A DNA stretch of 31,440 nt from RGDT01 sp964630925. GTDB taxonomy: Bacteria; Planctomycetota; Planctomycetia; Gemmatales; Gemmataceae. Positions 24,447 through 31,440 of this stretch are shown here, piece by piece (the stretch's first letter is position 1; each line of letters opens with the position of its first letter). The notes under the pieces are model-generated. The model was not told where the DNA came from. It did no database searches and saw only the letters and a program-made list of their open reading frames with translations. The stretch is taken from NCBI GenBank assembly GCA_964630925.1, contig CAZVZK010000117.1:1-31440 (forward strand). The letters are read 5' to 3'. The translations under genes were made by a program, and so were the position numbers.

Positions 24447-24971
24447 ATGCGAAGGCGAATGTTGATGGTTTTCGCTCTCACCATTGCGGGCTGCTCGACA
24501 GGTAACCCCCTGAAGTCGGGCGGGGGCGCGGACGGCCCCGAGACCGTGAACCAGCAAGAGGCTGTCAAAGCATGGGATCAGTTTATCTTGACTGCAAAAG
24601 CACGGAAAAAGGGGGCTGCATCACTGTGGGAGATGAAATACGATAAGGGCGATCTGGACATCGATTTCTTACGAAATGATGTGAAGTTGGACACAGCCCG
24701 AGGCGTTATGGTGGGAGAGGTTCAGCTCAAGGCCGATGAGTTTACTCTTGTCTCTTTCAAGAATGAGTTGCCAGGCGGCGGCATCGGCAAGGGAGTTGGG
24801 AACTTCTGTGAGTATACCCTGCGGTTTCGGTACAACAAGGCCGCGTGGGTGTTTGTTGATGGAACCCGAATAGCTACGGACATTCACGATAAGACCAAAA
24901 TCGATAAGTCGGGTGTATCCGCCTTGAGCGAGTCGCAGTTCTTTCACCTCAACGAGCTATTTAGGCCCTAA
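24447..24971 (+). CDS. Hypothetical lipoprotein, 174 aa
   Basis: ATG 24447 follows GGAGG closely. The N-terminus MRRRMLMVFALTIAGCSTGN is a lipoprotein signal with lipobox TIAGC, so the mature protein would be anchored by its Cys. The rest (VNQQEAVKAWDQFILTAKARKKG..., then YDKGDLDIDFLRNDVKLD and CEYTLRFRYNKAAWVFVDGTRIA) is soluble and unrecognised. Base composition is visibly lower in GC than all neighbours, with many A/T-ending codons, suggesting a separate origin. It is on the forward strand while almost all island genes are reversed, as is typical of an added cargo gene. Confidence 0.78.
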   Translation: MRRRMLMVFALTIAGCSTGNPLKSGGGADGPETVNQQEAVKAWDQFILTAKARKKGAASLWEMKYDKGDLDIDFLRNDVKLDTARGVMVGEVQLKADEFTLVSFKNELPGGGIGKGVGNFCEYTLRFRYNKAAWVFVDGTRIATDIHDKTKIDKSGVSALSESQFFHLNELFRP

Positions 24972-25048
24972 CTAATCAGCCATTGACCCGGAGAGCGTCT
25001 TCGCCCTTGCAATGTGGGGTGTTGTCTGCCGCATCCGGCCCTGTCGAG

Positions 25049-25069
25049 CTGGGGGCGTCTCGCCCCCAG
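25049..25069 (+). repeat. Hairpin element, variant copy in opposite orientation
   Basis: GGGGGCGTCTCGCCCCC (25051-25067), with one CT/AG flank on each side, makes a 9-bp stem with loop TCT. Read on the other strand, it is the copy 1/2 hairpin with its A-T pair replaced by G-C on both sides of the stem. The surrounding gap (24972-25180) holds no other feature that I can support. Confidence 0.6.
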
Positions 25070-25180
25070 GCCCCCGATGGGGTGGCGTGGACGATGGGGG
25101 GCGTAGAGGCCGGGGCCGGATGCCCGGCTCGTCAACGCCCCGAATGCTGACTGGTGGGATGATTCTTAAGGGGGTGTGTC

Positions 25181-25486
25181 GTGGAAGAGCTGACCCCGAT
25201 GCAACTGCGTATCCTCACGGTCCTGCGTGGCATGGGCGGGTGGCTCACCCGCGCCCGGATGGTGGATCAGGCCGGCCCGAAGGGGTATTCGCAGGCGCTC
25301 GGCGCCCCGACCCGCGGCGAGGTCAGGCCGGGGTCGCTGGAGCAGCGCGGGTACGTCGAGCGGCGGGACGAGAATCCGGCCTTCGAGTATCGAATCACCG
25401 CGGCAGGCGAGCGGGCGCTGGCCGCCTACGAGGAGGCGAACGGCCAGGTCCCGCTCATCGCCCCCGCTGCCCCGCCGGCCGACTGA
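25181..25486 (+). CDS. Small winged-helix-like DNA-binding protein, 101 aa
   Basis: GTG 25181 is preceded by AAGGGGG. The pattern of helices and a wing is visible: LTPMQLRILTVLRGMGGWLTRARMVDQ, then SLEQRGYVERRDENPAFEYRITAAGERALAAYEEAN. The segment LEQRGYVERR...YRITAAGERAL is typical of the recognition helix and wing of MarR/PadR-like winged-helix proteins. It may regulate neighbouring island genes. The C-terminus is short and Pro/Ala-rich. It is convergent with the capsid gene, whose stop is 28 bases away. Confidence 0.75.
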   Translation: MEELTPMQLRILTVLRGMGGWLTRARMVDQAGPKGYSQALGAPTRGEVRPGSLEQRGYVERRDENPAFEYRITAAGERALAAYEEANGQVPLIAPAAPPAD

Positions 25487-25513
25487 GGCCGGGCGGTAGC
25501 GTGCGATACCTCG

Positions 25514-26662
25514 TCACGCGCTGAGGGCGATGGCGGTGGAGACGGTGGAGCCGTCGGCGAGGGTGAGTTTGTCGCGGGGCCAGGGCTGGCCGGTGAGGCG
25601 ACTGGTGAAGCGCCAGAGGGTCTGGTTTGAGAGGAAGGAGGGGTGTTCGCTGGCAGCGATGTCGATCTGTTGGCGGTCGCCGATGAGGTAGGCGGACAGG
25701 TCGAGGAGCATGAGGTCGCCGGGGGTGCCGAGGGGCGGCAGGGCGTCCGTCACGCGGATGTCGTGGCCGAGCAGGGTGAAGCCGGGGCGTGTGGGGTGGG
25801 GGGCGAGGACGGCGGCGCCGCCGGACATGGAGAGCAGGGGCACCAGGGCGGTGGGGTGGCAGGCCCAGATGATGGAGTCGGCGGGGCCGCCGGGGATGAG
25901 GCGCGCGTACATGCCGGCCACGTCCGCCAGGGCGATGGTGTTGGCGCCGCTGCGCGTCACGCTGATGAGGCCGGCCCAGGTGAGCAGGCCGAGGGGCTGG
26001 CCGGCGCCGGTGCCGCGGAGGAACGCATAGTCCTCGTGCCAGGCGATGGCGCGGGCGAAGAGGGCGAGGGCGGCGGCTTCGAGGCCGGCGGCCTGGGCGT
26101 CGCGGAGGAGGGAGTTGGAGAGGGAGGTGTAGCCGCCCAACTCGTGGGCGTGGAGGAGGACCTGCTTGAAGGCGGCGGGCTTCTCGGCGAGGGCGGAGGA
26201 CTCCTCGCGCCAGTCCACGGCGACGGCGGAGAGGAGCGGGGAGCGGCCCGCGGTGGCGGGGAGGGTGGCATCGATGGCGGGGACTTCGAGGTCGGCGGAG
26301 GACATGGGCAGGACCGTGGCGTGTGGGCGGACGACGCCGAGCCGATAGGCGAGGCCCATGATCTGGTTGTGGAGGGGGGTGGGGACGAGGTAGCCGCCGC
26401 GGGGGCCGGACTGCTCGTTGAGGGCTGCCTTGTGGCCGGTCTCGCCGTCCACCCAGCAGGAGCCCATGTCGATGAGGGCCTTGTGGTCGTGGCGGTGGGC
26501 GGCGAGGAGGAAGCGGCCGAGGGAGGGCGGGGGCTGGGTTGTCGGATCGGGGGCGAGGGCGGCGACCTTCTCGGTGAGGAGGAAGTGGGCGTCGGCGGGG
26601 GGGAGGTCGAGGGCGTCGCCGGCCTTCTTGTTGGCGTAATTGCGGGTGAGGGTGACGAGCAT
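25514..26662 (-). CDS. HK97-fold phage major capsid protein
   Basis: The 382-aa protein has a short N-terminal region (about 1-90) and then the HK97 capsid pattern. This includes QSGPRGGYLVPTPLHNQIMGLAYRLGVVRPHATVLPM, an E-loop and spine region, ALALFARAIAWHEDYAFLRGTGAGQPLGLLTWAG, and the C-terminal HPSFLSNQTLWRFTSRLTGQPWP. It would form the icosahedral shell. The start is ATG 26662 with AAGGAG 8 bases upstream; the longer frame to 26728 lacks support. No terminase, portal, protease or tail gene is visible in the window, so the capsid gene stands alone between the winged-helix gene and the helicase cassette. Confidence 0.82.
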   Translation of the reverse strand: MLVTLTRNYANKKAGDALDLPPADAHFLLTEKVAALAPDPTTQPPPSLGRFLLAAHRHDHKALIDMGSCWVDGETGHKAALNEQSGPRGGYLVPTPLHNQIMGLAYRLGVVRPHATVLPMSSADLEVPAIDATLPATAGRSPLLSAVAVDWREESSALAEKPAAFKQVLLHAHELGGYTSLSNSLLRDAQAAGLEAAALALFARAIAWHEDYAFLRGTGAGQPLGLLTWAGLISVTRSGANTIALADVAGMYARLIPGGPADSIIWACHPTALVPLLSMSGGAAVLAPHPTRPGFTLLGHDIRVTDALPPLGTPGDLMLLDLSAYLIGDRQQIDIAASEHPSFLSNQTLWRFTSRLTGQPWPRDKLTLADGSTVSTAIALSA

Positions 26663-26724
26663 GGGAGGCTCCTTGGGGCGCAGGAGCGAGTATGGCGGGG
26701 GGCGGGTGTGGGCGGGGAGGGCTT

Positions 26725-28815
26725 TCAACAGGGCGGATGTCCACCCGTTGTGAGCTGGCGAGTCACATACTCTCTCGTCTCCTCATCCTCAAACCAGAGA
26801 TACAAGCCCTTGATCGCCCGACTGAGGAGGATTCGGTAGCCGCGCTTCAGTCTCGCCAGGAGTGCGGGATCGTCTGCGCCCAGCCCCCTCCTGGCCCTGC
26901 TGCGGGTGGACCGCCAAGCCGACTCGTGGACGTTCTGCAAGTTCGCCCTCCAACGGTCCTTCCTCCAGATGAGGTCCCCGAGCCAGAGGACGCCGAGGTA
27001 ATCGAAATCGAACCCCCGAAGCACGTACGGGCAGCCGATCTCGCAGAGGGGGTCAGCATGCATCCTCGACTCAACGGGCCTCTGGATGAAGAGGGTGTAA
27101 TCTTCATTAGGGGCAAAGTTCCAGATCCGCGACCAGTACCCGCCCCCCCCGAGTCGAAAGCAGAAGTCCTTATCGGTCGCCTGTAAGTCGTGTGGGTTCG
27201 CCTCCCTGCGGGTGACCCACTCCCGAGCGTACGAGGCAGCGAGCCGGGCCGTCCGTCCGGCATCCAGCTCGACCCGTAGGCGGGATTCCAGCTCGGGCAG
27301 GGTGTCCACGACCTGGGCAACGAAGCGGGGCTTCCCGCCCGGTCCGGTTACCTGCCACGCCGTCGTGGCCGGGGTGGAGGACGGGTTCAAGAGGTTTTGG
27401 AGCCAATCGAGATACTCAACCGAGCCACCGCACCGGAACTGCGCCCCGGCGAGGCTGATTCTGGTTATCTCGGCCTTGAACTCCGTCGCCCATTCCTCGA
27501 TGCCGCTGCGGGTCGTCGTCTCGTTGTCCCGGTAGCTCTGCTCGGAATCCATGAGGAAGACGGAGATCCGCGAAGAGCGGATAATGTGCCAGGCTTGCGG
27601 CCCCGCCTGCCAACACCAGCCGGAGTAGGTGGAACCAACGCACGGGTCCGTTGGATCAATCAGCGCGTGCGCCTCGTCCACCACCGAGACATCGAACGCA
27701 TCGTCTGGCGCCTTGTTCTTGCTGGGGTTCTCTCGGATGTAGCGGCGGATGTTCTCCCTGAAGTTGATCGGGGTAAGGGACCGCGCGCTGGCCCACTCCC
27801 CCGTCAGGCCAGGGTTGTAGCGGTTCGCGGCGACGGTAATCCCCCTGGCACCTGGGGTCGCCTGCTCGTACAGGTGTCGCCAGTTGCTCTTCTGGCATCC
27901 GGAAGTGGTCGTGAGGACTACCGATCCGTAGATCCGGTGGTCCTGCACAAGCGAAGCCCACAGGTTGGCGGCCAGCGCTGACTTGCCGCTCCCTGGAGGT
28001 CCTTCGATGATGATGACCTGCTTTCTGCCAGTCTCGCCTTGTGTCAGCGCCTTGCCGATTTCCTGTAGGCACAGCTCGTAGCCTTTTCTCTGCTCGTCGA
28101 GGAGGACGTATGGGGAGCGTTCGGGGTCTTGAAGTACCCTTGCCACCTGGGTCACGAAGTTCCGATTCTGCTCGTATTGCCCCGCCACGAAGCGAGCGGC
28201 GAAACCCGAGTCGGGCCGCTTCAACAGGGCGCCCAAGTACTCGGCCAAGCCCTTGTCTTCCTCCTCAGTCCCGAACACGGGGAACCGCTTGACAAGGTCA
28301 CCATGCGGATGTGCCCGGTAGGCGCTGAGCGGCCCCTTCTTCGTGAACAGAACGCAGCCGTGGACTTCAGCACCGTCCGCTTGGACCACGCTGTGGAAGT
28401 TCTGGCAGTAGTCAACGTACCCACGCACCTGGTCCGATGGGTGAAGTGTGAGGCTGCCCTGGTGGAACATGAGCGCCGCGCGAGGGCCGGGCCGGTCCCC
28501 TTCTGTGTCCCAATCCTTCAACTCGATCACCACGGCGCAATGCTTGGTCGGCCCCATGCCGAGAAGGACAACGTCACACCACGACGCCGACGCTGGTAGG
28601 CGATACTCCACCGAGAGAAAGCCGGGTTCGGATAGATGGAGATGGAAGCCTGCAAGGAGAGGGTCATTGAGTTCCTCGCAGAGTCGAGGTAGCGAACGCC
28701 CCCATGCTTCCCGCTCTTCTGCACCCGTCCGCCCGGTCTCTTCCTGTAACTGGTCCAGCAGGTGGGGGAGGCTCCGCCGGACCCGATCACAGAAAGCGCG
28801 GACTTCGATGAGCAT
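26725..28815 (-). CDS. PD-(D/E)xK nuclease-like domain fused to DUF2075/Schlafen-type helicase
   Basis: The 696-aa protein has an N-terminal domain (about 50-170) with Asp81 (WCDVVLLG) and Glu98-Leu-Lys100 (AVVIELKDW), the spacing of a PD-(D/E)xK nuclease. The C-terminal DUF2075 superfamily-1 helicase has Walker A GPPGSGKS 272-279 and Walker B VVDEAH 378-383. It also has MDSEQ 422-426, QFRCGGSVEYLDW 459-471, motif V-like RGFDFDYLGVLWLGD 600-614, and motif VI-like YRILLSRAIKGLYLW 660-674. It probably acts on DNA or RNA in the cytosol. Nuclease-DUF2075 proteins are frequent in defence islands. The ATG at 28815 follows the upstream TPR stop by 3 bases with AAGGAG in front, so it is co-translated. 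The fold calls are solid for the helicase and moderate for the nuclease. Confidence 0.87.
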   Translation of the reverse strand: MLIEVRAFCDRVRRSLPHLLDQLQEETGRTGAEEREAWGRSLPRLCEELNDPLLAGFHLHLSEPGFLSVEYRLPASASWCDVVLLGMGPTKHCAVVIELKDWDTEGDRPGPRAALMFHQGSLTLHPSDQVRGYVDYCQNFHSVVQADGAEVHGCVLFTKKGPLSAYRAHPHGDLVKRFPVFGTEEEDKGLAEYLGALLKRPDSGFAARFVAGQYEQNRNFVTQVARVLQDPERSPYVLLDEQRKGYELCLQEIGKALTQGETGRKQVIIIEGPPGSGKSALAANLWASLVQDHRIYGSVVLTTTSGCQKSNWRHLYEQATPGARGITVAANRYNPGLTGEWASARSLTPINFRENIRRYIRENPSKNKAPDDAFDVSVVDEAHALIDPTDPCVGSTYSGWCWQAGPQAWHIIRSSRISVFLMDSEQSYRDNETTTRSGIEEWATEFKAEITRISLAGAQFRCGGSVEYLDWLQNLLNPSSTPATTAWQVTGPGGKPRFVAQVVDTLPELESRLRVELDAGRTARLAASYAREWVTRREANPHDLQATDKDFCFRLGGGGYWSRIWNFAPNEDYTLFIQRPVESRMHADPLCEIGCPYVLRGFDFDYLGVLWLGDLIWRKDRWRANLQNVHESAWRSTRSRARRGLGADDPALLARLKRGYRILLSRAIKGLYLWFEDEETREYVTRQLTTGGHPPC

Positions 28816-28818
28816 GGG

Positions 28819-29904
28819 CTAACTCCTTCGGTGCATCGCAAGGGCCGTCTCGTATTCCCGCGACAGGTCGAAGCCGATGTCTTGGTCGGGCGCGACCACT
28901 TTGAACGCCGCGTACATAAGGCAGACGAGGTGCAGCCCGCTGAACCGCCCCGGCAGTGAGCGGAGGGTGTACTTCTGGGTGCTGTCGTTGGTGTCCAGCC
29001 CGCCCCGGCCCAGGATGGCGATCTCCAAGCCGATCTTCCGCATCTCCTCTGGGGGCAGCGCCTCGAAACGCTCCAGAGCGCCCAGGAGGTACATCACGGC
29101 GTCGGGCCGCTCCCCGCGGCCCCGGAAAGAGGACTGGGCCAGCCGGGACCGCTCCTCCCTCGCCAGCTCGGCGATCTCGGATCTGTCGTCCAGGGCGATG
29201 GCGCGGATGAACTGCTCGTCGGCCTCCGGCTCGCGCTTCAACGCGAGGAGCGCCTGGCCGAGGCCGTAGGCGGCCTGCTGGTCGGATGGGAGCAGTTCGG
29301 CGGCACGGCGGAGATGTCGCTCGGCCACCTCGTAGTCGCCTTCCTTCAGGAGACAGGCGCCGATGTTCCGGTGTGCCCAGGGGTTGTCCGGCTCGGCGGA
29401 GAGCGCCTCACGGAGGTTCCAGATGGCATCCTTAGTGTCCCCCCGTCGGGCCAGGGCGACTCCGAGGCCCACCCTGGCGTTCGCGTGGCCGGGCGCGTGG
29501 CCGAGGGCCGATCTCAGGTGCCTGACCGCCTCGTCCAGCCTGCCGGCATCGCTCAACGCCATGCCGAGGTTGTACAGCACCGCAACGTCCCCGGGGCGCT
29601 GGAACCGAAGCACCTCCAACAGGCGAACGCCCTCCGGTCGCCTGCCCCGCTCCAGGTGGGACACGGCAACGGTGAGGGGGTCCGGCTGGCCTGCGCCGGC
29701 CCGCCACGTCACCTGAATCGTGCCCGCCTCGTCGTTCACGACAACCCTGGCCGAGCCGCCTACGCCCACGCACTCGGCACGGACGAGGTCGGCCACCGCG
29801 CTGCGGAACTCCGGCGAGCCGGGGACGCGGGCGTGGGGCGGCAGCAGCGAGACGTTGAAATCCGCGAGCGGGATCGTGAAGGTGGACTCGTGGCGGGGCG
29901 GCAT
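28819..29904 (-). CDS. TPR repeat protein
   Basis: The 361-aa protein has a beta-rich N-terminal third (FTIPLADFNVSLLPPHARV, ARVVVNDEAGTIQVTWRA). It is followed by about four tetratricopeptide repeats (about 105-250), for example AVLYNLGMALSDAGRLDEAVRHLRSALG and AHRNIGACLLKEGDYEVAERHLRRAAEL. A C-terminal region (about 275-360, GLEIAILGRGGLDTND...LHLVCLMYAAFKVVAPDQDIGFDLSREYE) is unrecognised. TPRs mediate protein-protein contacts. In this cassette it could link or regulate the helicase/nuclease. ATG 29904 has GAGG 6 bases upstream. GTG 29916, which overlaps the previous stop as GTGA, is the alternative. Spacing to the helicase gene is 3 bases. Confidence 0.85.
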   Translation of the reverse strand: MPPRHESTFTIPLADFNVSLLPPHARVPGSPEFRSAVADLVRAECVGVGGSARVVVNDEAGTIQVTWRAGAGQPDPLTVAVSHLERGRRPEGVRLLEVLRFQRPGDVAVLYNLGMALSDAGRLDEAVRHLRSALGHAPGHANARVGLGVALARRGDTKDAIWNLREALSAEPDNPWAHRNIGACLLKEGDYEVAERHLRRAAELLPSDQQAAYGLGQALLALKREPEADEQFIRAIALDDRSEIAELAREERSRLAQSSFRGRGERPDAVMYLLGALERFEALPPEEMRKIGLEIAILGRGGLDTNDSTQKYTLRSLPGRFSGLHLVCLMYAAFKVVAPDQDIGFDLSREYETALAMHRRS

Positions 29905-29912
29905 CGTTGGCC

Positions 29913-30695
29913 TCACGCAGGAGAAAGGTCGAACCAGGCCCCGATACCCAGGTGGTCGCCCCAGGCCCGGATCAGTGCCTTATCGTTGGCTGGCCCGTTC
30001 GGCAGCCCGTCGGCGATCTGGAGGAGCCGGTCCCCCACGTCGAGGTGTCCGCTCGCACGGTATGGGAAGCTGATTGAAGGGTCGCCCAACGTCTTGGCCC
30101 AGAACCCGGAGAACGCGGCGCTCATCCCCAGACTCGCATTGCGAAGGAGGGGGGGCGCGATGCGGGCCGTCTCCGGCTTGAGGGCCTGCTGATTCTCGGC
30201 AAGCTGTGCCCTGGCCGCCTCCTCTTGCTGCCCGCCGAGCGCAGGATATTCAGCCCGCAGCCAGGCATCCACCCGGAGGGAGATCGGCATCGAGCGGAGT
30301 TGGAGCATGAGGCCGTCGTAGAGCTGCCCGCACAGCCCTTCGACGTTCGCGGGAGGGAGCGTTAGCCCGCCGGCGCGGAGGTGGTCGGCGATGAGGCGTG
30401 ACGATTGGGATCGGCCCGCCTCGGTCCCACGGAGGTCGTAGGAACTTCCCGGCGGGCAAGCCACGGCCCGGAGGAGCATGCCGCCTTGAAAAGCGATGAG
30501 GTAGTCGGCGATGAGCGAGAACTTGGGGTTGTAGCGGATGACGTGTGCAGGGACGCCGGCCCTCGCGCGCGACCCCGATGCCATGACTCGAAGCCCCGGA
30601 TCGGCGCTCACCGAAACGGGTGTGTTTGTGGCCTCCTCAAGACGGGCGACGATGGCATTCGCTGCCACTCTTGGGGGTGCTGTGGCTGACTCCAC
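29913..30695 (-). CDS. Hypothetical protein, possible degenerate metallopeptidase-like
   Basis: This is the first gene of the three-gene cassette, about 260 aa from GTG 30695 (GGAGG 5 bases upstream). A TTG start at 30734 is the longer option. Residues 51-77 read HVIRYNPKFSLIADYLIAFQGGMLLRA. The pattern resembles the helix of small zinc metallopeptidases (YNP...Y-IAHE-GH-LR), but the metal-binding HExxH is replaced by FQGGM, so no peptidase activity is expected. Other stretches (EGLCGQLYDGLMLQLRSMPISLRVDAWLRAEYPAL) are helical and unassigned. There is no signal peptide. The stop overlaps the possible GTG start of the TPR gene. Family identity is unknown; the metallopeptidase comparison is only a pattern. 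Confidence 0.75.
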   Translation of the reverse strand: MESATAPPRVAANAIVARLEEATNTPVSVSADPGLRVMASGSRARAGVPAHVIRYNPKFSLIADYLIAFQGGMLLRAVACPPGSSYDLRGTEAGRSQSSRLIADHLRAGGLTLPPANVEGLCGQLYDGLMLQLRSMPISLRVDAWLRAEYPALGGQQEEAARAQLAENQQALKPETARIAPPLLRNASLGMSAAFSGFWAKTLGDPSISFPYRASGHLDVGDRLLQIADGLPNGPANDKALIRAWGDHLGIGAWFDLSPA

Positions 30696-30789
30696 TTGAG
30701 CCTCCGTCCTACCCGTTTCTTGCTGTCCTCTCAACAGTGCATGGTAGTCCTCAATCGACCGAGTTGGAAGGTAGGTAGCCGATTCGGTT

Positions 30790-31102
30790 TCACCGGGCGT
30801 AGCAGCCGTGGCCGAGCAGGGGGCACGACGGCGGGCATGAGAGCTGGGTGACGTAGGTGGCCGAGACGGGGCCGGTCCTGGCGTTGTCGGACGTCTCGAC
30901 GGCGAATGAGGTGGGAGAGGCGACGGAGGGGCACGGTGAGGCGGCGCCCGGAGGGGCGGCGGATGCGGGCCTTGCCGTTGCTGACCTCCTCGACGACGCA
31001 GTCCTCGGGCTGGGCGCCGCGGCGGTGGTAGGCGACGTGGTCGCCCCTGGCGATGTCGTCGGTGGTGGCGGGCGGCTCGACGCCGCAGGGGCGTCCGCCC
31101 AT
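30790..31102 (-). pseudogene. Truncated, frameshifted phage gene remnant
   Basis: Two protein-like stretches lie in different frames. From ATG 31102, a plausible SH3-like segment reads DDIARGDHVAYHRRG...CVVEEVSNGKARIRRPSGRRLTVPLRRLSH. After about 30910 the sensible frame is shifted by +1: SDNARTGPVSATYVTQLSCPPSCPLLGHGCYAR, then stop at 30790. The second stretch matches the N-terminal Cys-rich motif of a phage protein family (NAKTGP-SATY...CPSSCPL-GxGCYA) that normally continues much further. It is therefore cut short right where the three-gene cassette begins. Whether the two stretches were one gene, or two overlapping ones, cannot be decided here. The original A-frame stays open to 30731 but becomes Arg/Pro-rich nonsense. 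Confidence 0.5.
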
Positions 31103-31120
31103 CTGGAGGACGCGGGCGCG

Positions 31121-31439
31121 TTAGTCATCCAGGGAGGCGATGGAGCGGGCGAGCGCGCCCTTGGCCTCGGCGAGGTCGTTGCGGAGGGCGTCGGCCTCGG
31201 CGATGCGGCCGGCGAGGCCGGGGAGGAGGCGGTAGAGGAAGTCGGCGGGCTTGCAGCGGCCGAGGGAGGAGAAGCCGGGGCGGGTGCGGGCCTGCGGGGT
31301 GGGGGTGACGGTGCCTTCGGTGGCGTCGGGCTTCTTTATGGAGGGAGGCGCCGGGGATGGTGTCGGCGGGGCGGACGGCGTGGACGGTGCGCTCGCCGTC
31401 GTTCTCGATCTCGACGCCGACGGCGAAGGGGCGCGGCGG
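31121..31439 (-). pseudogene. Partial phage-type gene at the window edge, apparent frameshift
   Basis: Read from the right edge, one reverse frame gives a protein-like stretch (RPFAVGVEIENDGERTVHAV, then RPADTIPGASL) down to about 31335. The next frame (+1) then gives KKPDATEGTVTPTPQARTRPGFSSLGRCKPADFLYRLLPGLAGRIAEADALRNDLAEAKGALARSIASLDD. That frame ends at TAA 31121-31123, with a coiled-coil-like C-terminus. Together they look like one gene broken by a single-base shift near 31335, or two overlapping genes. The 5' part lies outside the window. I do not recognise the family. Confidence 0.4.
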
Positions 31440-31440
31440 G

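Noticed and set aside
25643..26839. Forward frame (398 codons) opposite the capsid gene
   Set aside because: Gly/Glu/Val-rich antisense shadow; the reverse frame shows the HK97 capsid pattern and a good ribosome site.
1..31440. CRISPR array
   Set aside because: No regularly spaced identical repeats with unique spacers were seen. The only tandem array is the 10-bp one at 19941-20030, which has no spacers.

Overview
The window is very GC-rich chromosomal DNA with dense, mostly leaderless-looking or weakly Shine-Dalgarno-led genes. The gene set suggests a planctomycete, most likely of the Gemmatales type: a membrane pyrophosphatase with insertions, a Tat-exported Gfo/Idh/MocA oxidoreductase, a Hanks-type kinase, a proline-rich outer-membrane barrel protein, and a PEP-hydrolase-like TIM barrel. 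This is inferred from gene content. There is no rRNA or marker gene to prove it.

Region 1 (1-20734) is the chromosome backbone. In order it holds: the 3' part of hppA; a small reverse-strand hypothetical; a Pat-type acyl-CoA synthetase/GNAT fusion coupled by a GTGA overlap to an internally duplicated hypothetical; an apolipoprotein N-acyltransferase-like gene; an outer-membrane barrel protein; a 156-bp CACAGAG inverted repeat between convergent genes; a reverse-strand pair (exported dual-specificity phosphatase, then Gfo/Idh/MocA oxidoreductase, ATGA overlap); a forward nucleoside salvage pair (pyrimidine-nucleoside phosphorylase plus CNT nucleoside transporter); a kinase-macrodomain fusion followed by a protein with cholera-toxin-like ADP-ribosyltransferase motifs; a PEP-hydrolase-like TIM barrel; an AlbA/Schlafen-type ATP-binding protein with a 10-bp repeat array behind it; and a DsbB-like protein.

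Region 2 (20751-31440) is a tRNA-anchored mobile island. A tRNA-Pro(GGG) with its own TTGACA/TATCAA promoter is followed by a tyrosine integrase pointing at it. Next come a phage recombination pair (an SSB-tailed protein and a Sak4-like ATPase), two small reverse genes, a low-GC lipoprotein and a small winged-helix-like gene on the forward strand, and an HK97-type major capsid gene. A tightly packed three-gene cassette follows: a hypothetical with a degenerate metallopeptidase-like stretch, a TPR protein, and a PD-(D/E)xK plus DUF2075 helicase. The right end holds broken or frameshifted phage genes and runs off the window, so the far attachment site is not seen.

Two parts stand out. One is the neighbouring kinase-macrodomain and ART-like genes (13973-17308), which look like an ADP-ribosylation writer next to a reader or eraser fused to a Ser/Thr kinase. 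The other is the three-gene helicase cassette (26725-30695), which sits among phage genes beside a truncated phage gene and looks like defence-type cargo. Both functional readings are inference from motifs and gene order.
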